Source: Microbacterium dextranolyticum (lineage in GTDB: Bacteria > Actinomycetota > Actinomycetes > Actinomycetales > Microbacteriaceae). From it: a stretch of DNA of 64,000 nucleotides. The stretch covers positions 248,001-312,000 of the forward strand of contig NZ_JAFBBR010000001.1 of NCBI RefSeq assembly GCF_016907295.1, in the 5' to 3' direction. Position numbers and translations under genes: made by a program. Below, piece after piece: positions 29,346 to 37,900 of this stretch; positions within the stretch are counted from its first letter, which is position 1, and every line of letters starts with the position of its first letter. Below the pieces are notes generated by a model. The model ran no database searches, had not been told where the DNA came from, and saw only the letters and a program-made list of their open reading frames with translations.

Positions 29346-30158
29346 TTAGGTGGTGCCGATGACGAGGGTGCTGCGGGCGGCTTCGACGACGTCGTTGGTG
29401 ATGACGTCGAGCTCGTTGATCTTCAGGACACGTTGAATCTGTGGGAGGAGACGTTCGAGGAGACGGAAGTTGCCGCGGGTGATGCGTTCGACGGCGGCGA
29501 TGGCTTGCGCGTCAGTGAAGTCGTCGGGGTCGAGGGTCTTGCCGAGCTTGCGCCATTGACGTTCGAGGACGAACAGCAGCTCGTCGTGGCCGAGGGGGCG
29601 GTACTGGTGGGCGAACCCGAGTCGGCTGTAGAGCTGTGGGTAGTGAGTGAACTGCTTCTCGATGCCGGGCATGCCGATCAGGATCATCGCGATGCCTGTT
29701 CGGTCGTACTGGTCGCGGAGCCACTCGATGGCGTTGCCGGTGAGGCGTTCGGACTCATCGATGATGATCAGCTCGAGCAGTGACGGGTTGGGGCCGTGCG
29801 CGTGGTCGACGTGGCCGCCGTGGAGGACGAGGTGTTCCTCGATGCAGCGTTCGGTGCGGATCATGTCGTGCCGGAGGTCCTCTTGCAGGGCGCGCATCGT
29901 CGCGGAGACCTCGGGCGTGTAGAAGACGGTCCGGGCGCGGTGGGCCGCGGCATAGATCTTGGTGTCGTCTTCACTGCGTGCGGCCCACCTGGCGATGAAC
30001 GGGCCGATGCTGTCCCAGTGCGCGTAGCGGCGCGCTGAGAGGGTCTTGCCGACGCCGGCGGGCCCGAAGCAGACGCCGATGGTGTTCTGCTTCCGGACCG
30101 CGTCGGCAAACTCTGCGAACCGGCGGTGCTCCTTGGTGACGATGAACTGGCTCGTCAT
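29346..30158 (-). CDS. tniB: TniB-like transposition ATPase
   Basis: AAA ATPase of 270 aa that in related elements selects targets and activates the transposase. Walker A is GPAGVGKT (32-39), Walker B is LIIIDES and a sensor region lies at MILIGMPGIEKQF. The C-terminal part RGNFRLLERLLPQIQRV is typical of the TniB/IstB-like AAA family. Its ATG overlaps the tniA stop by 4 bases. It is the last gene before the left end. Confidence 0.88.
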   Translation of the reverse strand: MTSQFIVTKEHRRFAEFADAVRKQNTIGVCFGPAGVGKTLSARRYAHWDSIGPFIARWAARSEDDTKIYAAAHRARTVFYTPEVSATMRALQEDLRHDMIRTERCIEEHLVLHGGHVDHAHGPNPSLLELIIIDESERLTGNAIEWLRDQYDRTGIAMILIGMPGIEKQFTHYPQLYSRLGFAHQYRPLGHDELLFVLERQWRKLGKTLDPDDFTDAQAIAAVERITRGNFRLLERLLPQIQRVLKINELDVITNDVVEAARSTLVIGTT

Positions 30159-31549
30159 GACCGGTCCTCCTCGTAGGTCTTCAGTCGCGGCCGATCCGTC
30201 TCGACGGCTGCCGGTGTGGTGGTGTCGTCGAGTTTGGGATTGACGATCGCGATGCGTTCGTGGATCTGCCCGCGTAAAGCCCGGCGGTGAGCGTTCCTGG
30301 CGGCTTGGATCTGCTTGAGGCTGATCGTCTCGGTCTGGTGCTCGGTGCTGATCGCGGTGCAGAGGAACACGTCGCGGTGGAAGACGCGGATCTCGGTGAC
30401 GTCGCGTGGGTCGTACCGGACACTCACGGTGCTACCGACGAACGGCGCGAGAGTGGCCGCGGTGTAGCGGAGGCCCTCGAAGTGGATGCCATCGCGCTGC
30501 ACGACCCGCGTCGTGGGGACGGTGAGCAGGAACCCGTCGAGCTGTTCAAGGGACTCCGGGAGCCGTGGCAGCCACCCGTCTGCAATCCACGCGTGCAGTG
30601 GGCTCGTCCGGAGCTCGCGGTGGGTGCGGGCGTTGTAGCTGCGGATGAACGTGCTGATGGCACTGTCGACGCCGCCGAGATCCAGCGCCGGCGTCGGCGC
30701 CGAGGATCCGGCTGCGAAATGGCCGGGGAGCGTTGGGAGCAGTTCGGTGTTGATCGTGCCGAAGAACCGCTCGATCTTCCCGCGCCCCTGGGGCCGGGCG
30801 ACCTGCGAGTGGATGATGCGGAGGTGCAGCACAGCGGCGGTGTCGCCGAGACGATGGCTGGTGAAGTCGGACCCGTGGTCCGTGTAGAGCACGTCCGGGA
30901 TCCCGCAGACGGGCCAGTCCGGTTCCGGCTTGTGCCAGATCGCTTGGCGCAGCGCGAGCGCGGTGTTCGCCGCTGACGGGGCACCGAGGAACACCATGTA
31001 CCCGCAGATCGCGCGGGAGTAGTCGTCGAGGATCACCGTCAACCACGGCCGTGCGGGCTTGCCGTTGGGCCCGACGATGAGCAGGTCAAGCATCGTGTGG
31101 TCCGCCTGCCAGATCGCGTTCGGGCGGTCCGCGCGACGTCGGAGCAGCAGCTCGTGTTTGTCACGGTATGACGCTGGCCCCTCGAGTGCGAGCGTCACCA
31201 TTCCGGGATCGAGCCCGTTCACGATCGACCGCACGGCGGAGTACGACGGCGACGGCAGTCCCCGTTCAGCGCAGTGGACGCCAACCTGACGGTGAATGGT
31301 GGCGATCGACGGCCGCGGCTTGGTGAGCGCAAGCCCTTCGACCAGGCGGACGAGTTCCGGTGCTGTGCGTCGGACGCCATGGTCGGCGCGAGCGTCGTCG
31401 GCGAGGGCGGCGTATCCGCCTGTCCGGTAGCGGGCGAGCCAGCGTTGCAGGGTGCGCTCGGTGACGCCCGTGCTGCGGGCCAGAGTGGCAAGCGGGATTG
31501 CGTCCTCGACGTGCAGTCGAAGGATTCGCCACCGCTCGCTCGCGTCCAT
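30155..31549 (-). CDS. tniA: TniA-like DDE transposase
   Basis: A 464-residue transposase. An N-terminal helix-turn-helix (TLARSTGVTERTLQRWL, about 22-38) is followed by a second helical domain and an RNase-H-fold core, with candidate triad Asp150 (WQADHT), Asp224 (LYTDHGSDF) and Glu260 (GKIERFF). A Mu-transposase-type C-terminal beta domain ends the protein. It is translationally coupled to tniB. The resolvase gene ends seven bases upstream. All catalytic residues are present, so the enzyme may be active. Confidence 0.9.
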   Translation of the reverse strand: MDASERWRILRLHVEDAIPLATLARSTGVTERTLQRWLARYRTGGYAALADDARADHGVRRTAPELVRLVEGLALTKPRPSIATIHRQVGVHCAERGLPSPSYSAVRSIVNGLDPGMVTLALEGPASYRDKHELLLRRRADRPNAIWQADHTMLDLLIVGPNGKPARPWLTVILDDYSRAICGYMVFLGAPSAANTALALRQAIWHKPEPDWPVCGIPDVLYTDHGSDFTSHRLGDTAAVLHLRIIHSQVARPQGRGKIERFFGTINTELLPTLPGHFAAGSSAPTPALDLGGVDSAISTFIRSYNARTHRELRTSPLHAWIADGWLPRLPESLEQLDGFLLTVPTTRVVQRDGIHFEGLRYTAATLAPFVGSTVSVRYDPRDVTEIRVFHRDVFLCTAISTEHQTETISLKQIQAARNAHRRALRGQIHERIAIVNPKLDDTTTPAAVETDRPRLKTYEEDRS

Positions 31550-31555
31550 GACCGG

Positions 31556-32158
31556 CTACATCGTCGGTGAGGGCTTTGCGCGTCGGCGGGCGACGGGTTC
31601 GGCGTGCTTCGCGAGCGTCCGGTAGATGGTGGTGCGGCTGACGCCGAGGACATCGCCGATCTGCGCGACGGTCATGTCCTGCTGTTCGTAGAGCCGGCGT
31701 GCGGTGCGCACCTGGTCCGCGGAGAGCCGAGATGGTCGGCCGCCGGTTCTGCCGCGGGCTCGGGCGGCGGCGAGGCCGGCGTTGGTGCGTTCCTTGATGA
31801 GGTCCCGTTCGAACTCCGCCAGCGCAGCGAAGACGTGGAACACAAGCCGGCCACCGGGTGAGGTGGTGTCAATGGTCTCCTGCAGCGACCGGAACCCGAT
31901 GCCGCGTTCGGCGAGTGCGTGCAGCTGGTCGATGAGGTGCCGGATGGATCGACCGAGCCGGTCGAGTCGCCAGACGACGAGAGTGTCGCCGGGGCGGAGC
32001 TGGTCGAGGAGCTTGTCGAGCTCGGGCCGGTGTTGCAGCGACCCGGACATGGTGTCGACGAACACGCGGTAGCAGCCGGCGGCGCCCAGCGCGTCGATCT
32101 GTAGCGACGCGTCCTGGTCGGTGGTGGACACGCGCGCGTACCCGAGGAGGTGACCCAT
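31556..32158 (-). CDS. Serine resolvase of the transposon
   Basis: Resolvase/invertase of 200 aa. The N-terminal catalytic domain begins LLGYARVSTTDQ with nucleophile Ser11, and also has the conserved RLDRLGRS and FHVFAALAEFERDLIKERT. A C-terminal helix-turn-helix (MTVAQIGDVLGVSRTTIYRTL) follows. The reading frame stays open far upstream, but the family begins at ATG 32158. It would resolve cointegrates formed by replicative transposition. Confidence 0.92.
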   Translation of the reverse strand: MGHLLGYARVSTTDQDASLQIDALGAAGCYRVFVDTMSGSLQHRPELDKLLDQLRPGDTLVVWRLDRLGRSIRHLIDQLHALAERGIGFRSLQETIDTTSPGGRLVFHVFAALAEFERDLIKERTNAGLAAARARGRTGGRPSRLSADQVRTARRLYEQQDMTVAQIGDVLGVSRTTIYRTLAKHAEPVARRRAKPSPTM

Positions 32159-32303
32159 GGAGAGAACGTAGCGAAACTCGACCAGGAGGGGTAGTGGCGG
32201 CACGTAGATTCCGGGATTGGGTTCCGTTACAAGACACGCCGCCTCACACGCTGCCGAACCGTCGGCACGGGCAGTTGTAGCGGAGTCGTTCGTATTTGCT
32301 ACA
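32159..32303. promoter_or_regulatory. Candidate res site region upstream of the resolvase
   Basis: This gap contains the inverted repeat TGTAGC-N16-GCTACA (32276-32303). At 28 bp overall it has the size of a serine-resolvase subsite. A perfect TGCCGA/TCGGCA hairpin (32252-32267) may terminate the UDG-like gene. Assignment as res is from position and geometry only. Confidence 0.4.
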
Positions 32304-32883
32304 GCCGGTGAGTCAGCGCCGCGAGCCGGAGCGCTCGGACGGAACGTCGTTGTTGTTCCGCGCGATGGCGGCCGTTGGCCGGAGAGGGGTGTGGTGCCGC
32401 GATGACGGGTACGAGTCGGGGGTGCTCGTCCAGGGTGAGGTGCCGCATGACTCCGTCGAGGGCGGCGGTACCGTACGTGACGATGGCATCGAGCACGGGG
32501 AGCACCTTGAGCAGAGTTTCGAGGGCGTGTCGCCCCTCGTCGATGTCCACAGGTCGGACGCGGCCGAGAATCTCCCACGGGATGAGGTTCCAGCGGAGGT
32601 AGTCGTTGCGTGCGAGTCCGGACTCGATGCGGGCTGCGCGGAACGCGGCCGCGGTCGGGCCCGGGTTGTCCTCGCTGCAGATCGCCGTGTGCGCTGCGGC
32701 GATCGTCTGGGGGCCGGGCGACTGCATGAGGACCAGGACGCGGCTGGATGTGCCGCCGGATCTCGGGTCGAAGTTCGGGACGAACCGCCGTGAACCGTCG
32801 GGTGCGGTGCGCCATGCCTCGGCGAGGGCGTTCAGGGATCGAACGTCCGCGACCTCGTCCGCGAGTTCGTCGGGGGTGCTCAT
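32299..32883 (-). CDS. Uracil-DNA-glycosylase-superfamily-like protein
   Basis: A 194-residue protein with a UDG-fold pattern. SRVLVLMQSPGPQT aligns with the first catalytic motif, YLRWNLIPWEI with the N-x-x-P region, and AAPHPSPANGR with the last motif (HPSP). The usual Fe-S cysteines are absent. It might act on damaged bases or be a catalytically different relative. The ATG overlaps the TDT transporter stop (ATGA). It is cargo in the transposon with no obvious link to fluoride. Confidence 0.55.
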   Translation of the reverse strand: MSTPDELADEVADVRSLNALAEAWRTAPDGSRRFVPNFDPRSGGTSSRVLVLMQSPGPQTIAAAHTAICSEDNPGPTAAAFRAARIESGLARNDYLRWNLIPWEILGRVRPVDIDEGRHALETLLKVLPVLDAIVTYGTAALDGVMRHLTLDEHPRLVPVIAAPHPSPANGRHRAEQQRRSVRALRLAALTHRL

Positions 32884-34037
32884 GCCGGCTGTGGTGGTGC
32901 GAGGAGTGTGCCGCGGATGACGGAGCCGTGGAAGGTGCGGACGGCAACGGTGATCCACGCGGCGACGAGGCCCACGTAGTAGACGACTGCGAGGACGGCG
33001 ACGACGGTGAGTCCGGAGTGCAGGGCCAGGCCGTTCAGGCCGGTGACGCAGGTGCCGACGGGGAACGTGAATGACCACCAGGTCAGGCTGAACGGCAGGT
33101 GTTCGCGGGCGGTGCGGATGGTGATGGCGAGGGCGATGACGGTCCACAGCAGCGCGAAGCCGAGCATCGCGAACCCGTACACCAGCGCCACGACCAGCAG
33201 TGCGTGGGCGGTCGACGCGTCGACGACGGCGGGGGCGTTCGATGCGAGGAGGTTTACCGCGGTGATGGACTGTCCGACCGGTCCGAGGACGATCCACAGG
33301 GTCGGCACCATACCGGCGGCACCGACCTTGTGTTGCGCGAGCCGGTTCCAGATCAGGGCGATGACGACCAGCGACGTGATGAGGCTGAGGCCGAAGAAGC
33401 CGTAGCAGGACCACAGCAGCGTCTCCCGCGCCTGTCCGGCGGGGGCATAGGGCAGCAGGAGCGCACCGGTGGAGGCGGACACCATCGGCGGGACGATCGG
33501 CATCAGCCAGCCGCCGAACGCGGAGTCGGGCTTGTTCTCGTGGCGGGTGAACGCGAGGTACGGCACCAGGACCGCGGTGAGCAGGCCGCCGATGGTGCCG
33601 ATGGTCCAGAGGACCCAGTCGATGGTGACGGCGGCGGGGAGGCCGATCCAGTCCTTGCCGAGGAGGATCGTGCCGGCGCCGACGGTGAGGAACGCCATGG
33701 GCGGTGCGCCGTAGAAGTGGGAAATCACCGGGTTGAGGTGGTGCTTCGCTGCGGTGCTCCGGTAGCGGACCCAGTGCAGGACCGTCGCGATGGTGAGGGC
33801 GACGAGCAGGACCGCCGCGATCGCCCAGACGACCGTCGCCGCCGTGCGCAGACCGGGGAACTGCAGCGGTAACGACGCGGCCGCGACGGCGACGATCCCG
33901 GTCCCCATGATCGACGCGAACCAGTTCGGGGTCAGGTTCGACACGATCAGGCCGGGCCGCTCCAGCTCCCGGAACAGCCGCCGGTCGCGCACACCGTGCT
34001 CAGAGGCTGCGGGTGCGTGGGCGAGGTGAGCGGACAT
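32880..34037 (-). CDS. TDT family (TehA/SLAC1-type) transporter or anion channel
   Basis: A 385-residue protein with about ten hydrophobic segments. The N-terminal family block NLTPNWFASIMGTGIVAVAAA is diagnostic of the tellurite-resistance/dicarboxylate/SLAC1 superfamily, whose members move anions or organic acids. ATG 34037 is used; upstream frame has no family sequence. It is divergent from a LysR gene 70 bases away, which probably controls it. Inside a fluoride-resistance element an anion-efflux role is tempting but unproven. Confidence 0.82.
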   Translation of the reverse strand: MSAHLAHAPAASEHGVRDRRLFRELERPGLIVSNLTPNWFASIMGTGIVAVAAASLPLQFPGLRTAATVVWAIAAVLLVALTIATVLHWVRYRSTAAKHHLNPVISHFYGAPPMAFLTVGAGTILLGKDWIGLPAAVTIDWVLWTIGTIGGLLTAVLVPYLAFTRHENKPDSAFGGWLMPIVPPMVSASTGALLLPYAPAGQARETLLWSCYGFFGLSLITSLVVIALIWNRLAQHKVGAAGMVPTLWIVLGPVGQSITAVNLLASNAPAVVDASTAHALLVVALVYGFAMLGFALLWTVIALAITIRTAREHLPFSLTWWSFTFPVGTCVTGLNGLALHSGLTVVAVLAVVYYVGLVAAWITVAVRTFHGSVIRGTLLAPPQPA

Positions 34038-34107
34038 GCACCCATCGTGCGCGTGTGCCCCGTGGTTCGGGAACGGCGGACTCGTTGGCAGGGCACAATG
34101 GTTGCTT

Positions 34108-35034
34108 GTGGCACTGCGGCGGTTGACGGACCGGATCCTGGACCTCGACACCCTCGAGGTCCTCGTCCGCGTCGCGGAGACCGGGTCGTTGACCCGCGCG
34201 GCCGAGGTGTTGGGGGTGACACAGCAGGCGGTGTCTGCGCGCTTGCGTGCCGCGGAGCAGGCGACCGGTCAGCCGCTGGCGCACCGGACGGCATCCGGGA
34301 CCGCGCTGACCGACGCCGGCCGGGTGGTGCTCGGTCTCGCCGTCCCGGTGTTGGAGGCCTCCCGGCGGCTTGAAGCAGGCGTCGCCGCGCTGCGGGAACC
34401 GGCGGGATCCCTCGTGATCGCAGCGTCGCAGACGATCGCCGAACTCCTGCTGCCCGGATGGCTGCTCACCCACCGTGCTGCCACGCCGGATGCGTCGGTG
34501 CGTTTGATCGCGGGGAACTCCGCCGACGTGACCGACCTCGTCCGTTCCGGCGCTGCCGACGTCGGGTTCACGGAGACTCCTGCTGCGCCGATTGGCCTCT
34601 CATCGTTGGTGGTCGATGAGGACGAACTCGTGGTCGTCGTCGCCCCGCACCATCCTTGGGCAAGCGCTTCGGCCATCACCTCGGATGACCTCGCGGAGAC
34701 GCCCCTGCTGCTCCGTGAGGAAGGGTCCGGCACCCGCTCCACGGTCGAAGCGTGGCTCGACGACGCGGGTCTGACCCTGGTCCCGCCGGCTGCAGTGCTG
34801 GAAACGACTGGCATCATCCGCGCCAACGCTCGAGCGGGCATCGCGCCCGCGGTGATGAGTCTCCGCACCGTCGACACTGACCTCGAAGACGGTGCCCTCG
34901 TCCGGGCGCTACTGCTCGGCCCGCCACTGATCCGGCCGCTGCGAGCGATCTGGTCAGGCCGCCCGGGGCCCGCTGTGACGGCGTTCCTGGACACTGCTCG
35001 CAGCTCGAGTACCGGTGGTCAGATCAGTCCGTAG
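34108..35034 (+). CDS. LysR-family transcriptional regulator
   Basis: A 308-residue LysR regulator. The N-terminal helix-turn-helix is at about 10-60 (GSLTRAAEVLGVTQQAVSARLRAAEQ), followed by a periplasmic-binding-protein-like effector domain. GTG 34108 is chosen because the HTH then starts near the N-terminus. It diverges from the TDT transporter across 70 bases, the classic LysR layout. It is the only forward gene in the transposon and its 3' end overlaps eno by 16 bases, tail to tail. Confidence 0.85.
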   Translation: MALRRLTDRILDLDTLEVLVRVAETGSLTRAAEVLGVTQQAVSARLRAAEQATGQPLAHRTASGTALTDAGRVVLGLAVPVLEASRRLEAGVAALREPAGSLVIAASQTIAELLLPGWLLTHRAATPDASVRLIAGNSADVTDLVRSGAADVGFTETPAAPIGLSSLVVDEDELVVVVAPHHPWASASAITSDDLAETPLLLREEGSGTRSTVEAWLDDAGLTLVPPAAVLETTGIIRANARAGIAPAVMSLRTVDTDLEDGALVRALLLGPPLIRPLRAIWSGRPGPAVTAFLDTARSSSTGGQISP

Positions 35035-36353
35035 GGCAGCTCCGGGTGCTGCTCGGCGATCTCGGTGAGCCGGTTGTACTTCGCGACGCGTTCCCCGCGG
35101 CCGGGTGCGCCGGACTTGATCTGCCCGGTGCCGGTCCCGACAACGAGGTCCGCGATGAACGTGTCCGTGGTCTCCCCAGAACGGTGGGAGACCATGCTGG
35201 CCATCCCGATGCTCTTGGCGGTGGCGATCGCGCCGAGGGTCTGGGAGACGGTCCCGATCTGGTTCGGCTTGATCAGTGCCGCGTTCGTCAGCTGCTGCTC
35301 GCCGCCGTCGCGGATCCGCTGTGGGTCGGTGACGTAGAGGTCGTCGCCGACGATCTGGATCCGGTCGCCGAGCGCCGCTTGCATGCGGCGGAACCCCTCA
35401 TGGTCGTCTTCCGCGAACCCGTCTTCGATGCTCCGGATCGGATACGTGTCGATGAGGTGCCGGTAGTAGTCGACCAGCCCGTCCCGGTCGAGGCTGTCGT
35501 TGAGCACCCGGTAGGAGCCGTCGCCCTGGGAGAACTCGTTCGCGGCCGGATCGAGCGCGATCGCCACCTGATCGACGCCCGGCTCGTAGCCGGCGGTACG
35601 GATCGCGTCGACGAGCAGGTCGAGCGCTTCCTCGGGCGCAGCGATCGACGGTGCGAAACCGCCCTCGTCGCCGAGGCCGAGGCTGCCGAACCGGTCCCGA
35701 ACCAGCGCCGCGAGAGCGTGGTACACGTCTGCGCCGATTCGGACGGCGTCTGCCATCGAGCCTGCGTTGACGGGAGCGATCATGAACTCCTGGAAGTCCA
35801 GCTCGTTCGCTGCGTGCGCGCCGCCGTTGAGGACGTTGAAGTGCGGGACCGGCATCCGCGGCGTCGAGCCGGTGATCTCAGCGATCCACTGCCAGAGCGG
35901 GAGGTCCGCGGCATGGGCGAGGGCCCTGGATGCGGCGATCGAGGTGGCGACAACGCTGTTCGCGCCGAGCCGGCGGTACCCGGTGGTGCCGTCGAGTTCG
36001 GCAAGGGCGGCGTCGATCTGCCCGATCGCCGACCACGACCGGCCGGTGAGGAGCCCTGAGATGTCGGTGTCGATCAGGTGGAGCGCCTGGGTGACGTCGC
36101 GGCCGCCGAACGCGGAACCGCCGTCGCGGAGCTCGACGGCTTCGTGGGCGCCGGTGGATGCGCCCGCGGGGGCGTCCCCGGTGACGGTGCGGCCGTCGTC
36201 GAGCTCGAGGGACACGCGGACGGTCGGGTAGCCGCGGGAGTCGAGGATGCGGGCGCCGTGGACGGCGTCGATGGTGACGGGGTGGTCGTGGTGGGTGACG
36301 TACTCACCCTGATGGGCTCCGTGGTGGTGGATGCCGCTGATGTAGTCGTTCAT
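35019..36353 (-). CDS. eno: Enolase, transposon-borne second copy type
   Basis: Converts 2-phosphoglycerate to phosphoenolpyruvate (444 aa). Catalytic and metal blocks are intact: GASTG loop, HFNVLNGGAHAANELDFQEFM, GDEGGFAP, ALDPAANEF, SIEDGFAEDD, IVGDDLYVT, LIKPNQIGT, SHRSGET and IKSGAPGRGER. It has an unusual N-terminal extension of about 22 residues rich in His (GIHHHGAHQGEYVTHHDH) before the normal enolase start. Enolase is a classical fluoride target, so a second or tolerant copy fits the neighbouring fluoride channels. It is last in the operon, separated from ppa by a structured RNA. Confidence 0.95.
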   Translation of the reverse strand: MNDYISGIHHHGAHQGEYVTHHDHPVTIDAVHGARILDSRGYPTVRVSLELDDGRTVTGDAPAGASTGAHEAVELRDGGSAFGGRDVTQALHLIDTDISGLLTGRSWSAIGQIDAALAELDGTTGYRRLGANSVVATSIAASRALAHAADLPLWQWIAEITGSTPRMPVPHFNVLNGGAHAANELDFQEFMIAPVNAGSMADAVRIGADVYHALAALVRDRFGSLGLGDEGGFAPSIAAPEEALDLLVDAIRTAGYEPGVDQVAIALDPAANEFSQGDGSYRVLNDSLDRDGLVDYYRHLIDTYPIRSIEDGFAEDDHEGFRRMQAALGDRIQIVGDDLYVTDPQRIRDGGEQQLTNAALIKPNQIGTVSQTLGAIATAKSIGMASMVSHRSGETTDTFIADLVVGTGTGQIKSGAPGRGERVAKYNRLTEIAEQHPELPYGLI

Positions 36354-36416
36354 GGTGACGCTCCTTCGGTTCGGTTCGGGTCATGCGTCGAGCTGGTCTG
36401 TGGTTGGAAGGGGAAG

Positions 36417-36503
36417 CCGCGGGGAGGCGGAGGGACGACCTGCTGGCGATCACTCAGCGCCAGTGCCTCCCCGCGGCAGTCTGTGGACCCGTGGGTCACG
36501 GGT
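36417..36503 (-). ncRNA. Structured RNA element between ppa and eno
   Basis: On the minus strand a perfect 12-bp outer stem (36417-36428 with 36465-36476, CCGCGGGGAGGC type) encloses a CTGGCG/CGCCAG hairpin (36443-36448 with 36458-36463). A further ACCCGTG/CACGGGT hairpin (36487-36503) overlaps the ppa stop. It could attenuate or stabilise the eno part of the message. It does not match the crcB fluoride riboswitch as I know it. Confidence 0.5.
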
Positions 36504-36981
36504 GTCGGGTGTGGGCGTTCTGTGCGGTGCGGATGACGGCTTCGGCAGCAGCACGGTCGGCCCACCCGTTGGTGGTGACGTGCTTGCCGTGCTCGATCTC
36601 CTTGTAGTGGGCGAAGAAGTGCTCGACCTCCGCCAGCGTGTGTTCCGGCACATCGGTGATGTCCCGCAGCTGCGCGAAGCGGTCGTCGCCAGCGGGAACG
36701 GTGAGGATCTTGTCGTCGCCGCCGTTCTCGTCGACCATGCGCAGCATCCCGACCGGCCGGACCGTGATGACGACGCCGGGGAACGTGGGACGGGGCAGGA
36801 GCACCAGGGCGTCGAGGGGGTCGCCGTCATCGCCGAGGGTGTTGTCGATGGAGCCGTAGTCCTGGGGGAACACCATGCTGGTGAACACCGCCCGGTCGAG
36901 CCGGATCCGGCCGGTGGTGTGGTCGACCTCGTACTTGTTGCCGCTGCCGCGGGGAATCTCGATCGTGACGTCGAACAGCAT
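36496..36981 (-). CDS. ppa: Family I inorganic pyrophosphatase
   Basis: Hydrolyses pyrophosphate to drive biosynthesis (161 aa). The family I signature [11 protein letters not shown] is intact, as are YEVD and [20 protein letters not shown] lies just before the ATG. Soluble Mg-dependent pyrophosphatase is a well-known fluoride-inhibited enzyme. Its placement directly after two fluoride-channel genes suggests extra target dosage or a tolerant version. I cannot tell from sequence whether it is less fluoride-sensitive. Confidence 0.95.
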   Translation of the reverse strand: MLFDVTIEIPRGSGNKYEVDHTTGRIRLDRAVFTSMVFPQDYGSIDNTLGDDGDPLDALVLLPRPTFPGVVITVRPVGMLRMVDENGGDDKILTVPAGDDRFAQLRDITDVPEHTLAEVEHFFAHYKEIEHGKHVTTNGWADRAAAEAVIRTAQNAHTRHP

Positions 36982-37028
36982 GGGTACCTCCGGTGCTGGA
37001 GCGGGTGTGTGGTCAGTGAGTGGGGTGG

Positions 37029-37400
37029 TCACAGGGTGCCGCCGAGGAGGATGCCGGCGGTCGCGGCGGCGACGGAGACGACGAGCATTCCGAGACCGTT
37101 GATCGCGGCGGCGGTGATCCGTCCGCTGCGGGCGAGGCGGACGGTTTCGAAGCTGGCGGTGCTGAACGTGGTGTAGCCGCCCATCACCCCGGTGCCGAGG
37201 ACCGCGACCGGCACCGCGCCGAGGTGCGTGGCGGCGCCGACGATGATCCCCAGCAGCAGCGACCCGGTGATGTTGATCGTCAGCGTGCCGACGGGGAGCC
37301 GGAACTCCCGGCCGGTGTTGATCAGCCCGTCGAGGAGGAACCGACCGGCAGCGCCGGCACCGCCACCGAGGGCGACGACGACGATGAGGGCGGCGTTCAT
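37029..37400 (-). CDS. crcB: Fluoride channel subunit CrcB/Fluc (second copy)
   Basis: A 123-residue four-helix Fluc subunit that exports fluoride. Seen are [13 protein letters not shown], the pore-lining [10 protein letters not shown] with its Asn, and [10 protein letters not shown], where the first phenylalanine of the usual TTFSTF box is kept and the second is Ala. The start overlaps the stop of the other crcB by 4 bases. Adjacent paired genes normally give an antiparallel heterodimer. Confidence 0.94.
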   Translation of the reverse strand: MNAALIVVVALGGGAGAAGRFLLDGLINTGREFRLPVGTLTINITGSLLLGIIVGAATHLGAVPVAVLGTGVMGGYTTFSTASFETVRLARSGRITAAAINGLGMLVVSVAAATAGILLGGTL

Positions 37401-37900
37401 GCTTCCTCCGTTCGGGGACGGAACCAGCCGGCGACGACGAGACCGCAGGCGGTCGCGATCGCGCCGGATAGGACAGTGAGGAGCGCGTAGCCGGTGCCAG
37501 CGAGGCCGTGGCCGTCGAGGAACATGGCGGCGGTGGACTCGGCGAGGGTGCTGTAGGTGGTGAACCCGCCGAGGACCCCTGTCCCGAGGAGCAGCCGCAG
37601 CACCCTCCGGCGACCGGCATCGGGCCCACGGTGCGCGAGCGCTTCCAACAGCACACCGAGGGCCAGCGCCCCGGTGATGTTGATCCAGAAGATCGACCAA
37701 CTCACCCCGCCATCGGCAGGGAGCACGCTACTGATGACGTCGCGGAGGGCAGTACCGCCGGCCCCACCGACGGCGACGAGGCCGACGTACCGCCACCGCA
37801 GATGCACCGGCCGCATGGTCGTTGCCGGGTCGGAGACGTCGACGTCCGGGTCGGGAGGGAGCTGGTCGTCGGGCATCGGGGTGTCCGTTCGGGTGGTCAT
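37397..37900 (-). CDS. crcB: Fluoride channel subunit CrcB/Fluc (first copy)
   Basis: A 167-residue Fluc subunit with an acidic, Pro-rich N-terminal extension of about 35 residues ahead of the first helix. It has [20 protein letters not shown] and [12 protein letters not shown]. The TTFSTF phenylalanine box is changed to TTYSTL, so the two paralogues share out the pore phenylalanines, as expected for a heterodimer. ATG 37900 overlaps the gpm stop by 4 bases. Confidence 0.94.
   Translation of the reverse strand: MTTRTDTPMPDDQLPPDPDVDVSDPATTMRPVHLRWRYVGLVAVGGAGGTALRDVISSVLPADGGVSWSIFWINITGALALGVLLEALAHRGPDAGRRRVLRLLLGTGVLGGFTTYSTLAESTAAMFLDGHGLAGTGYALLTVLSGAIATACGLVVAGWFRPRTEEA

Noticed and set aside
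32159..32947. N-terminal extension of the resolvase frame
   Set aside because: The extension is antisense to the UDG-like gene and low in complexity. Serine resolvases begin just before the YARVS motif.
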